Below are positions 10,884 to 19,414 of a stretch of 64,000 nt of DNA, piece by piece. The position numbers were made by a program, and so were the translations under genes. The stretch comes from Mesorhizobium sp. M4B.F.Ca.ET.058.02.1.1 (lineage in GTDB: Bacteria; Pseudomonadota; Alphaproteobacteria; Rhizobiales; Rhizobiaceae), in NCBI RefSeq assembly GCF_003952505.1, contig NZ_CP034450.1, forward strand, positions 6,397,469 to 6,461,468. The letters are read 5' to 3'. Numbering within the stretch: position 1 is the first letter of the stretch; every line of letters begins with the position of its first letter. The notes beneath the pieces are model-generated. The model made no database searches. It saw only the letters and a list, made by a program, of their open reading frames with translations, and was not told where the DNA came from.

Positions 10884-11921
10884 ATGACGGATGCGGCCGG
10901 GGTGATCGACCGGGCAATGGGCGCGCTGATCGGCGGCGCGCTTGGCGACGCGCTGGGCATGCCGACGCAGCTTCTGTCGCCCGGCCGCATCGCCGAACTC
11001 TATGGCCATGTCGACGACTTCGTCGCGCCCGTCGACGATCATCCGGTGTCGAAGGGCCTTGAAGCCGGCACGATCACCGACGACACGGAACAGGCGCTGC
11101 TGCTTGGCCGCATCCTGGTCGGGTCCGGCGACCGTTTCGACCACACGCGCTGGGTCAATGCGCTGCTCGACTGGGAGCGCGGGGTCAAGGCACGCGGCAG
11201 CTACGACTTGCTCGGCCCGTCGACCAAGCGCGCCATCGACGCCATCAATGACGGCGTGCCGCCCGAGGAGGCCGGCAGCGGCGGCGACACCAACGGCGCG
11301 GCCATGCGCATCGCGCCAGTTGGCATCATGATGCCGCCGGAGCCACTCGACACGCTGGTTGCGAAGGTCGCGGAAACCTGCCGGGCCACGCACAATACCT
11401 CGATTGCCATAGCTTCGGCCGCCGCGGTCGCTTTGGCGGTCAGCGGCGGAGTCTCGGGCGCCGACTGGCGCGCGGCTTCCGAGCGCGCCGTGACGGCGGC
11501 ACGGTTGGGGGCAACGCTCGGGCATTGGGTCACCGGCGGCGACATCGCCGCGCGGATCGCCTGGGCGCAGGACCTTGTGCGCGGCAAGGCCGAGAAAGAG
11601 GCGATCCGGCTGATCGTCGATCTGGTCGGCACCGGCGTCGCCAGCCAGGAATCGGTTCCGGCGGCGTTCGCCGTGCTGGAGGTCGCCGAAGGCGATCCGT
11701 GGCGAGCGGCTGTCATCAGCGCCAATCTCGGAGGCGACACCGACACGATCGGCGCCATTGCCGCCAGCATGGCAGGTGCCTCTGCCGGCCTGTCGCGCCT
11801 GCCGCAGGATCGCATTGCCAAATTGCACGGCATCGATCTCGCCGCGGTTCGCGCGCTGGCAGACGATCTCATCGCGGCACGCGAGGCAAAGATCCGCTCC
11901 GGCAAGGAGGCTGCAGCATGA
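10884..11921 (+). CDS. ADP-ribosylglycohydrolase-family protein (YegU-like)
   Basis: 345 residues from ATG 10884. All metal-site motifs of the ADP-ribosylglycohydrolase fold are visible: GALIGGALGDALGMPTQ (near 10-26), ITDDTEQA (near 65), GGDTNGAAMRIAPVG (near 132) and GGDTDTIGAIAASMAG (near 281). The family cleaves N- or O-glycosidic ribosyl bonds with two magnesium ions. Next to a sugar kinase and an importer, a catabolic role on a nucleoside, ADP-ribose or other ribosyl compound is more likely than protein de-ADP-ribosylation; that is inference. Stop overlaps the kinase start (ATGA). Confidence 0.85.
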   Translation: MTDAAGVIDRAMGALIGGALGDALGMPTQLLSPGRIAELYGHVDDFVAPVDDHPVSKGLEAGTITDDTEQALLLGRILVGSGDRFDHTRWVNALLDWERGVKARGSYDLLGPSTKRAIDAINDGVPPEEAGSGGDTNGAAMRIAPVGIMMPPEPLDTLVAKVAETCRATHNTSIAIASAAAVALAVSGGVSGADWRAASERAVTAARLGATLGHWVTGGDIAARIAWAQDLVRGKAEKEAIRLIVDLVGTGVASQESVPAAFAVLEVAEGDPWRAAVISANLGGDTDTIGAIAASMAGASAGLSRLPQDRIAKLHGIDLAAVRALADDLIAAREAKIRSGKEAAA

Positions 11922-12892
11922 GTGGACGGCTGGTCCATGTCGGCAGCGCCGTGGTGGACTATGTCTACCGCATCGACGCCTTGCCGGCGCCCGGCACGGA
12001 AAAGACCGCGTCGAGCTACGCGCGGGTCGCCGGTGGCGGCTTCAACATGATGGTCGCGGCGAGGCGCACCGGCATGAGGGTGGTGTTCGGCGGTCAGCTC
12101 GGTACCGGGCCGGACGGCGATTTCCTGCGCGCGGCTTTTGCCGCCGAAGGCATCTCGACGCTGACGCCGCCGTCGCCGTTGATGGACAGCGGCAATTGCG
12201 TTGCCATGATCAGCGGCGACGCCGAGCGCACCTTCGTCTCCTGGCCGGGCGCCGAGAGCCGGCTCACGCGCGACATGATGGCTTCCGTCCAAGTCCAAGC
12301 CGGTGATTGGGTTTTTACCTCCGGCTACACGCTGAGCTATCCCGGCAGCCGCGACGCGCTCGCCGACTGGATCGAGGCGCTGCCGGCGGAAGTCCCCTTC
12401 GTCTTCGATCCAACGCCGGTGATAGCCGAGATTCCGCGCCCGATCCTGGACAGGGTGCTGGCGCGCACGACCTGGCTGAGCTGCAACACCAGCGAGGCGG
12501 CCGCGATCGCAGGTTCGGGCGACGCGCAGACTGCAGCCATCCGGCTGCTCGCCGACCATTGCCGGAAAGCGGCAGGCGTCGTCATCCGCGACGGCGCGCA
12601 AGGCTGCCTAGTGCGGCTGGCCGATGGCGGTACGCGCGCCATACCCGGTTTCGAGGTCGCCGCCGTCGACACCAACGGCGCCGGCGATGCTCATATCGGC
12701 GCCTTCGTCAGCGGCCTGTCGCGCGACATGCCGCCATGCGAGGCAGCGCGCTATGCCAATGCGGCGGCAGCGATTTCCGTTACCCGCCATGGCGGATCGT
12801 CGGCGCCGACCGACGCCGAAACCCAGGAATTCCTTGCCCGGCGCGTTCAAGCGGCGATCGCGCAGGACCGGGAACGACAGGCCACAACTTAA
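11918..12892 (+). CDS. PfkB-family sugar or nucleoside kinase (YegV-like)
   Basis: 324 residues from ATG 11918, overlapping the previous stop by 4 bases. Ribokinase/PfkB signatures: GGGFNMMVAARRTG near residues 38-51 and the catalytic DTNGAGDAHIGAF near 252, with Asp as base. Members phosphorylate ribose, fructose, adenosine or pseudouridine; the substrate cannot be read from sequence. In the operon it would phosphorylate the sugar freed by the glycohydrolase, or the imported compound itself. Confidence 0.85.
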   Translation: MSGRLVHVGSAVVDYVYRIDALPAPGTEKTASSYARVAGGGFNMMVAARRTGMRVVFGGQLGTGPDGDFLRAAFAAEGISTLTPPSPLMDSGNCVAMISGDAERTFVSWPGAESRLTRDMMASVQVQAGDWVFTSGYTLSYPGSRDALADWIEALPAEVPFVFDPTPVIAEIPRPILDRVLARTTWLSCNTSEAAAIAGSGDAQTAAIRLLADHCRKAAGVVIRDGAQGCLVRLADGGTRAIPGFEVAAVDTNGAGDAHIGAFVSGLSRDMPPCEAARYANAAAAISVTRHGGSSAPTDAETQEFLARRVQAAIAQDRERQATT

Positions 12893-12931
12893 CAAGCCCG
12901 CCAACCGGGCAAACAATGAGAGGAAAGAAAC

Positions 12932-13993
12932 ATGCGCATGCCCAGACTGACCGCTTTTTTGACGGCCACGGCCGTCTTCGCTTCAGCATTCACGCTTGCC
13001 GCCAATGCCGGTGAAGTGCATGTGCTCAACTGGAAGGGTTACGGCGCCGACGAGCCATGGGCGATCGCCGCCTTCGAGAAGGCGACCGGCAACAAGGTGG
13101 TCAACGACTTCTTCAACTCCGAACAGGAGATGCTGACCAAGCTCAGGACCAATCCCGGCCTTTACGACGTCGTCATGATCAATGCCGCCTTCAACGATCA
13201 GGCGATGGCCGGCAAGCTGATCCAGCCGATCGACGTCTCGAAGCTTGCCAACTACGCCGACATCAGCAAGGACAAGGCCGGCTCGCCGATGCTCAACCAT
13301 GACGGCAAGGTCTATGGCGTGCCGTGGGTCTGGGGGCTGACCGCCTTAGCGATCAACGAGAAGTCGTTCCCCAAGCCGCCGACGAGCATCGCCGAAATGT
13401 GGGATCCGGCGCATAAGGGCCGCGTCATCATCCGTGATGACGCCGTCGAGGCGGTGCAGTTCGGCGCCATCGCCAGTGGCCAGAACATCAACGACATCAA
13501 GGACATGGAAGCGGTCAAGGCGAAGCTCACCTCGCTGATGCCGCAGATCAAGACGTTCTGGAGCTCGGAGAACGACTGGAACCAGATGGTCGCCTCCAAC
13601 CAGATCGACATCGGCACCTACTGGAGCGGCTCGGCCGATCGCGCCAAGACGCATTTCAAGCTGCCGGTCTCGCTGGTTATCCCGCAGGAAGGCGCCGTCG
13701 CCTGGCTCGATGCCTTCTCGATCCCGGCAGGCTCCAAGAATGTCGAGGGCGCCGAAGCCTTCATCAACTACATGATCGACCCGAAATTCTACGTCGAATG
13801 GGTCACCAAGGTCGGCGCGCCGGTATCGGCCAACACCAAAGCGGTCGAGGCGCTGCCCGAGGATGCCTTCAACCGCAAGGTCATGGGCGATCCGGACGTC
13901 GCCAAGCGCATCCAGTTCCAGGCGCCGGTCACCGACGAGCAGCGCGAGAAGTACCTGGCGCTCTGGCAGGAGCTGAAGGTCAACGTGAAGTAG
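12932..13993 (+). CDS. ABC transporter substrate-binding protein, spermidine/putrescine (PotD) type
   Basis: 353 residues with a clear signal peptide (MRMPRLTAFL to AANAGE), so periplasmic. VHVLNWKGYGADEPWAI and YGVPWVWGLTALAI are typical of PotD/PotF-like extracellular binding proteins. A good ribosome site (GAGGAAAG) precedes the ATG. Placed after the ADP-ribosylglycohydrolase and kinase, its ligand may be a ribosyl compound and not a polyamine; PotD-like proteins in rhizobia bind diverse ligands. Confidence 0.85.
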   Translation: MRMPRLTAFLTATAVFASAFTLAANAGEVHVLNWKGYGADEPWAIAAFEKATGNKVVNDFFNSEQEMLTKLRTNPGLYDVVMINAAFNDQAMAGKLIQPIDVSKLANYADISKDKAGSPMLNHDGKVYGVPWVWGLTALAINEKSFPKPPTSIAEMWDPAHKGRVIIRDDAVEAVQFGAIASGQNINDIKDMEAVKAKLTSLMPQIKTFWSSENDWNQMVASNQIDIGTYWSGSADRAKTHFKLPVSLVIPQEGAVAWLDAFSIPAGSKNVEGAEAFINYMIDPKFYVEWVTKVGAPVSANTKAVEALPEDAFNRKVMGDPDVAKRIQFQAPVTDEQREKYLALWQELKVNVK

Positions 13994-14022
13994 TCGGCGT
14001 CTTTCGCGGAGGAGAGGCATCC

Positions 14023-14892
14023 ATGGCTGACCAGCATGCGATCGGTTCGCGGCGCGGACTGAGGCCGGCCCTGCCGCTTCTCCTGCCGGCCTATCTGTGG
14101 CTGACGGTGGCGATCTTCCTGCCGCTGTCGGCCATGGTCTTCTTCTCCTTCATGACCGACCTGCCGCTGGCCGGGAAGGAATGGGCGTTCACGCTCGACA
14201 ACTACGCGGCCTTCTTCTCGCAGAGCCTTTATCTGACGCTTCTGCTTGCCTCGCTGCGGCTCGGCCTCGAGGTCACCCTTTGGTGCGTGGTGATCGGCTA
14301 TCCGGCGGCCTATGTGCTGGCCAAGGTGCTGAAGGGACGCAGCCGGGAGGCGATCTTCCTGCTCGTCATCCTGCCGTTCTGGTCGAACGGGCTGGTGCGC
14401 ATCTTCTCCTGGGCGATGGTGCTGCGCGAGGGCGGCATCCTCGACACGGCACTCAACGCCGTGCTGCCGTTCAAGATCAACATCGATCTCATGTATTCCT
14501 ACCCGGCCGTGATCATCGGCCTGGTGCACTCCTACGTGCCCTACATGGTGCTGACCTGCTACCTGACGCTGCAGGCGATCGACGATTCGCTGATCGAGGC
14601 CGGCCGCTCGCTCGGCGCCTCGCGGCGGCAGGTTCTTTGGCGCGTCATCATACCGCTGTCGATGCCGGGCCTGATCGCGGGGGCGGCGCTGATTTTCGTG
14701 CCGGTCGTCGGCTCCTTCATGGAGCCGCGTATTCTCGGCGGCCGCACCGGCACTTTCTACGGCACCGTCATCGAGGACCAGTTCGTCGCCGTCTTCAACT
14801 GGCCGCTGGGCGCCGCTCTCTCGTTCATCCTGCTTGCCGTCGTGCTGGTGATCCTGGCGGTGGCCTCGCCAGTGTTGCGGAGGGCCGCCTGA
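14023..14892 (+). CDS. ABC transporter permease, PotB type
   Basis: 289 residues, about six membrane helices. The EAA loop that contacts the ATPase is EAGRSLGASRRQVLWRVIIPLSMPG. Start chosen at ATG 14023 after GGAGGAGAGG; the longer open frame overlaps the binding protein. It overlaps the next permease by one base (TGATG). Inner-membrane half of the importer. Confidence 0.88.
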   Translation: MADQHAIGSRRGLRPALPLLLPAYLWLTVAIFLPLSAMVFFSFMTDLPLAGKEWAFTLDNYAAFFSQSLYLTLLLASLRLGLEVTLWCVVIGYPAAYVLAKVLKGRSREAIFLLVILPFWSNGLVRIFSWAMVLREGGILDTALNAVLPFKINIDLMYSYPAVIIGLVHSYVPYMVLTCYLTLQAIDDSLIEAGRSLGASRRQVLWRVIIPLSMPGLIAGAALIFVPVVGSFMEPRILGGRTGTFYGTVIEDQFVAVFNWPLGAALSFILLAVVLVILAVASPVLRRAA

Positions 14893-15680
14893 TGGCGACG
14901 ACGCGCATCCTCGAATGGCTAGGGCGGTTCTACATCGTCCTGCTGCTCGCCTTCCTCTATTTGCCGATCATCATCATGGCGCTGATGTCGTTCAACGCCT
15001 CGCCCTTCTACCAATTGCCACTCGAGTGGACGACGGACTGGTACGCCTCGCTCTGGCAGAACGACCAGCTGATCGCGGCGACCTGGAACAGCATCGAGAT
15101 CGCGGTCATCACCACCATCATCTCGACCGTGCTCGGCTCGGCCGCCTCGCTGGCGCTCTACCGCTACGAATTCCCGGGTAAGAAGGCCCTGCAGGCGCTG
15201 CTCTTCCCGCCGATCGCCATTCCGTGGCTGATCACAGGCACGGCGATGCTGATCTTCTTCTTCGGCATCGGCATCGGCCGCGGGCTGGTAGCCATCCTGC
15301 TCGGCCATGTCGCGCTGGCGCTGCCTTATGTGATCGTCGTTGTCTCGGCCCGGTTGCAGACCTTCGCGCCGGAGCTGGAGGAGGCGGCGCGCTCGCTCGG
15401 CGCCAACCAGTGGCAGGTGACGAACCGCGTCACGTTGCCCTGGATCATGCCCGGCGTCATCGCCGGCGGTCTGTTCGCTTTCGCCGTTTCGTTTGACCAG
15501 TTCGTGGTCTCGTACTTCCTGTCGACCCCAGGCCAGACGACGCTGCCGGTCGAGATCTATGCGGCGATCCGCAAAGGCTTCACGCCCGAGATCAACGCGG
15601 TGTCGACGATCATCATCGTGGTGTCGATGGCGCTGATGCTGCTCACGGCGCGCTTCTTCAAATTCGGCGGAGAGAAATAA
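14892..15680 (+). CDS. ABC transporter permease, PotC type
   Basis: 262 residues, six predicted helices, EAA loop EEAARSLGANQWQVTNRVTL. It pairs with the preceding permease. Stop and ATPase start overlap by one base (TAATG at 15678-15682), so the whole transporter is translationally coupled. Confidence 0.88.
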   Translation: MATTRILEWLGRFYIVLLLAFLYLPIIIMALMSFNASPFYQLPLEWTTDWYASLWQNDQLIAATWNSIEIAVITTIISTVLGSAASLALYRYEFPGKKALQALLFPPIAIPWLITGTAMLIFFFGIGIGRGLVAILLGHVALALPYVIVVVSARLQTFAPELEEAARSLGANQWQVTNRVTLPWIMPGVIAGGLFAFAVSFDQFVVSYFLSTPGQTTLPVEIYAAIRKGFTPEINAVSTIIIVVSMALMLLTARFFKFGGEK

Positions 15681-16747
15681 TGGCAGGCGTCCAGGTAGCG
15701 AACGTCTCGCGCAGTTTCGGCGCGCACAAGGCGCTGGATGACGTCTCGATCGATTTCGCCGACGGCGGCTTCTACGCACTGCTCGGGCCGTCCGGCAGCG
15801 GCAAGACCACCCTATTGCGCCAGATCGCCGGCTTCGATTTTCCGGACAGCGGCCGCATCGCCATCGGCGGCGAGAGCGTCGGGCGCGTGCCGGTCGAGAA
15901 GCGTCGCATCGGCATGGTGTTCCAGAACTATGCGCTGTTTCCCAATATGAGCGTCGCCGACAATGTCGCCTTCGGCTTGTCGGTGCGCGGCGAGGCCAAG
16001 GCGACGATCGCCGCCGAGGTGCAGCGGGCACTCGACCTCGTCCAACTTGGCAAGCTGGGTGCCCGCCGGCCGCACCAGCTTTCCGGCGGCCAGCGCCAGC
16101 GCGTGGCGTTGGCGCGCGCCATCGTCACCAAGCCGCGCGTGCTGTTGCTCGACGAGCCGCTCGGCGCGCTCGACAAGGCGCTGCGCGTCGACATGCAGAT
16201 CGAGTTGAAGCGCATCCAGCGCGAGATCGGCATCACCACCATCTTCGTCACGCACGACCAGGAAGAGGCGCTGACGATGAGCGACCGCATCGGCATCCTG
16301 CGCGACGGCAGGCTGGTGCAGGAGGGGCCGCCGGAAGAGATCTACGACCGACCGCAAAGCGAGTTCGCCGCGACCTTCCTCGGCGACGCCAACATCTTTC
16401 GCGGCGCCGCGACCGGCACCGGCATCCGGCTGCCCGACGGCACGGCGATCAATGCCTCGTCAGGGCCCTCGTTGGCAGCCGGCGCCAAGGCGAGTTGCGC
16501 GGTGCGGCCGGAGCGGATCCAGATCTCGACCGGCGCGGCGAAGCCCGATGCGGACAATGCCAATACGCTCAAGGGACAGGTGTCCAAGCGTATCTTCGCC
16601 GGCAACAACAGCACCTATTTTGTCGACCGCGACGGCCGGACGCTGAAGGTGATCGTGCAGAACACCGGCGCCGAAAGGTTGGCTGAAGGTCAGCCGGTGG
16701 TGCTCAGCTGGTCGCCGGACAGTACTGTGCTGATCGCGGCGGGCTAA
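15680..16747 (+). CDS. ABC transporter ATP-binding protein, PotA type
   Basis: 355 residues. Walker A GPSGSGKTTLLRQ near 36-48, signature LSGGQRQRVALARA near 134-147, Walker B VLLLDEPLGALD, and a C-terminal TOBE domain (about 270-350) as in PotA/CysA-type ATPases. Last gene of the seven-gene operon that began at 10157; a convergent gene starts 75 bases on with no clear terminator between. Confidence 0.88.
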   Translation: MAGVQVANVSRSFGAHKALDDVSIDFADGGFYALLGPSGSGKTTLLRQIAGFDFPDSGRIAIGGESVGRVPVEKRRIGMVFQNYALFPNMSVADNVAFGLSVRGEAKATIAAEVQRALDLVQLGKLGARRPHQLSGGQRQRVALARAIVTKPRVLLLDEPLGALDKALRVDMQIELKRIQREIGITTIFVTHDQEEALTMSDRIGILRDGRLVQEGPPEEIYDRPQSEFAATFLGDANIFRGAATGTGIRLPDGTAINASSGPSLAAGAKASCAVRPERIQISTGAAKPDADNANTLKGQVSKRIFAGNNSTYFVDRDGRTLKVIVQNTGAERLAEGQPVVLSWSPDSTVLIAAG

Positions 16748-16822
16748 TCGACGCCGCCGGGCGGTCATCTGAAGCGTGTCGCGCTGGCGCCGATTCAAGA
16801 AACGCGGCCAACTCTTTGTTTT

Positions 16823-18304
16823 TCAGGCCCGCCACGAGCCGTCGGCGAGCGCGGCGTAGAGCACGTTGGCGTTGGCTCCGAGCGGCCTGTCCTCCTTGAG
16901 CGCCGGGACATGCGCGCGGACAGAAGCGTGGATGACGGCGGTTGCCGGCGCCAGCGTGATCCCCTCACGCAGGTCGACGGCTTGGGCCGCCGCCATCAGT
17001 TCCATGGCGATCAGGCGTCGCCACAGTACCATCATGTCGGCGCATTTCGAAACCGCCAGAAGGGTTTGCGTTGCGTGATCCTCCACGCCTTCCGAGACCG
17101 GCAGGTAATCGAGCATCACGGGGTTGGCCTTATGGCGGATCGCGGCCAGGATCGCCGTAACGGTCTTCTGCAGAGGCACGAAGCCGGCGGAGGCGCCGCC
17201 GAGCGGCGACAGGTATTTGGGCAGGCTGTTGCGGCCCGAGCCGGTGAGCTGGATGAAGCGAGCGGCGCAAGCCCCCGCGCATTGCGCGATTGCCAGGCCA
17301 AGCGTCTCGAAGGCGAGCGCGAGTGACGCGGTGTGAAAGTTGCCGGTCGACAGCACCAACGCGTCTTCGACCAGCACCAGCGGATTGTCGGCGGCGGCGT
17401 TGAGCTCGATCTCGACCGCCAGCCTGGCATGATCGATCGCCTGGATCAGCGCCCCGTGGATCGAGGGCATGCAGCGGATCGACAGCGGATCCTGCAAGCT
17501 CGTCTGCGTCGTTTCATGATCGCGCGCCAGCAGGTCGCGCAGCGTCCTTGCCGCCAGCAATTGGCAGGCCGCGGGCCGCGCGACATGCAGGCGCGGATCG
17601 AGAATGGTGCGGTTGGCCGCGAGCGCTTCCATGGTCAGCGCGCCGGCCTGCTGCTGCTGTTCCATCGCAGACAGCGCGTCGACAAGTGCCAGTGCGCCGG
17701 CGCCGGTGGAGACCGCCGAAGCATTGATCAGCGACAAGCCGTCCTTCGGCGCCAGGCTGACAGGAGGGAGGCGCGCCATCATAAGCGCCTTGGCCGAAGG
17801 CATGCGCCGGCTTTGGTAATCGGCGTCGCCTTCGCCGATCAGCGTGTGGGCGATCGCCGTCATCATCACCAGGTCGCCGGCGCCGATCGAGCCGAGCGCC
17901 GGCATCACCGGATGCACGCCCGCGTTCAGCATTTCGACCAGCGCGCTGAACACATGCGGCGACAGGCCCGAGCCGCCGGCTGAAAGCATGGCGATACGAG
18001 CAAACATCGCTGCCCGCACGAGCTGGATGGGCAACGCGTCACCCACGGCGGCGCCGCGCCCATCGAGAAGCTGGCGCTGGAAGGCGCTGGCGTCGCCCTC
18101 GACTGCGGTGCCGAGATTGGCGCCGAGCCCGGTGTTCAGGCCGTAGATCTGCTGGCCGGCGGCGGCAGCTTCATCGAGGACTTTGCGCGCCTTGGCCAGG
18201 TGTTCCATGACGGAGGGCGTGACCTCCACCTTGGCCGCATTGCGCGCGGCAGCGGCGACATCCTCGATGCTGACGCCGGCGCCGGTGAGGACGAGCGGGG
18301 TCAT
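16823..18304 (-). CDS. Histidine ammonia-lyase-like protein lacking the MIO serine
   Basis: 493 residues from ATG 18304 (which overlaps the upstream stop as ATGA), full length for the aromatic amino acid lyase family. Most core motifs are kept: YGLNTGLGANLG (54-65), QDPLSIRCMPSIHG, AADNPLVL, LSTGNFH and EGVEDHATQT. The cofactor region reads GSIGAGDL at 138-145, where active enzymes have GSVGASGDL: the serine of the Ala-Ser-Gly triad is missing, and the DNA confirms GGC-GCC-GGC-GAC. Without it the MIO electrophile should not form by the known route. It may be inactive, use another chemistry, or be a binding protein. Coupled to an ornithine-cyclodeaminase-like gene. Confidence 0.8.
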   Translation of the reverse strand: MTPLVLTGAGVSIEDVAAAARNAAKVEVTPSVMEHLAKARKVLDEAAAAGQQIYGLNTGLGANLGTAVEGDASAFQRQLLDGRGAAVGDALPIQLVRAAMFARIAMLSAGGSGLSPHVFSALVEMLNAGVHPVMPALGSIGAGDLVMMTAIAHTLIGEGDADYQSRRMPSAKALMMARLPPVSLAPKDGLSLINASAVSTGAGALALVDALSAMEQQQQAGALTMEALAANRTILDPRLHVARPAACQLLAARTLRDLLARDHETTQTSLQDPLSIRCMPSIHGALIQAIDHARLAVEIELNAAADNPLVLVEDALVLSTGNFHTASLALAFETLGLAIAQCAGACAARFIQLTGSGRNSLPKYLSPLGGASAGFVPLQKTVTAILAAIRHKANPVMLDYLPVSEGVEDHATQTLLAVSKCADMMVLWRRLIAMELMAAAQAVDLREGITLAPATAVIHASVRAHVPALKEDRPLGANANVLYAALADGSWRA

Positions 18305-19302
18305 GCGAAACGCAGCCTCTGGCCGACGCCTTGCGTGCCGGCCTTGGCCAGCATCGCCTTGCCGAGCGCGATGTCTGAGAGCGACAGGCCGCGATGCCAG
18401 AACAGGATGGTCTCGTCGTCGCCCTGGCGGCCAGGCTTCAGGCCGGCGGCGATCTGGCCGAGTTCGGCATGCAACGTCGCCTCGCTCAGCCGCCCGGTCT
18501 CGACATGGGCGCGCAGCGAGCCGAACTTGCCGCTCTTGCACTGGCCCCAATCGTCGACGACGATCTTCCCCATGATATCGGTCAAGGACAGCTCCACCGC
18601 GCTCATCGTGCCATAGGGCACCACCAGCGCGCCCGGCTTGATCCATTCGGTCTTGAGCAGCGGCTGCGGTTCGTTGAGCCGCGAGGCCTCGACGACGATG
18701 TCGGCTCCGTCGACGCAGCTTTTCCAGTCGGCGACCGCGGTGACTTTCTTGCCGAGGTCGGCCGACAGTTTCGCCGCGAAAGCATCGCGGCTTTCCGGCC
18801 GGCGCGAATGGACGCGGATCTCGTCGAAGTCGAAAAGATGGTCGAGCAGGCGGACGTTCCAGTAGGCGGTGCCGCGCGCGCCAATATGGCCGAGCACCTT
18901 GGCTGTCTTCTTCGCCAGGTGCTTGGCGCCGATGGCGGTGACGGCGCCGGTGCGCATGTCGGTGATGACGGTGGCGTCGAGGATGGCGCGCGGCGTGCCG
19001 GTGCGTGGATCGAACAAATTGAGGATGCCGAATTCCGAAGGCAGGCCGTGCAGATAGTTGTCGACGTAGTCGCCGACGATCTTGACGCCGGCCGCGTCGA
19101 GCGGCGCCACATAGCCGCGCAAGACATTGAAATGGCCGTGGAATGACGGGTCCGGTTCAAGATGGACGCGCGGTTCGATCACCGTCTGGCCCTTGCCTTG
19201 CGCGACAAGGCCGGCCTCGACCGCACCGATGATCTCGGCATCGGTCATCGCCAGCGCTTCGATATCGAGAGCGTTGAGATAGTCGATATAGATGGGCTTC
19301 AT
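18301..19302 (-). CDS. Ornithine cyclodeaminase / mu-crystallin family protein
   Basis: 333 residues from ATG 19302, preceded by GAGGGGAAG. The NAD-dependent OCD fold is clear (DMRTGAVTAIGAKHLAKKTA near 117-136, then the Rossmann region LGHIGARGTAYWNVRLL). Members cyclise ornithine to proline or act as ketimine reductases, alanine or opine-type dehydrogenases. It overlaps the downstream lyase-like gene by 4 bases, so the two products probably act on one amino acid or imine. Substrate not predictable from sequence. Confidence 0.82.
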   Translation of the reverse strand: MKPIYIDYLNALDIEALAMTDAEIIGAVEAGLVAQGKGQTVIEPRVHLEPDPSFHGHFNVLRGYVAPLDAAGVKIVGDYVDNYLHGLPSEFGILNLFDPRTGTPRAILDATVITDMRTGAVTAIGAKHLAKKTAKVLGHIGARGTAYWNVRLLDHLFDFDEIRVHSRRPESRDAFAAKLSADLGKKVTAVADWKSCVDGADIVVEASRLNEPQPLLKTEWIKPGALVVPYGTMSAVELSLTDIMGKIVVDDWGQCKSGKFGSLRAHVETGRLSEATLHAELGQIAAGLKPGRQGDDETILFWHRGLSLSDIALGKAMLAKAGTQGVGQRLRFA

Positions 19303-19414
19303 CCCACTTCCCCTCTTAGGCCCACTTTCCCATAACAGGCGGCGAGGCACCACAAAAGTTTGTTGGATAACCACTGGACTAGGCTGGCCCAATGCTGTTC
19401 AAAGCAGGTCCGTC

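Noticed and set aside
12932..16747. Naming the importer potABCD outright
   Set aside because: The family match is good but the operon partners point to a ribosyl or nucleoside ligand, so gene symbols implying polyamine transport would overstate the evidence.
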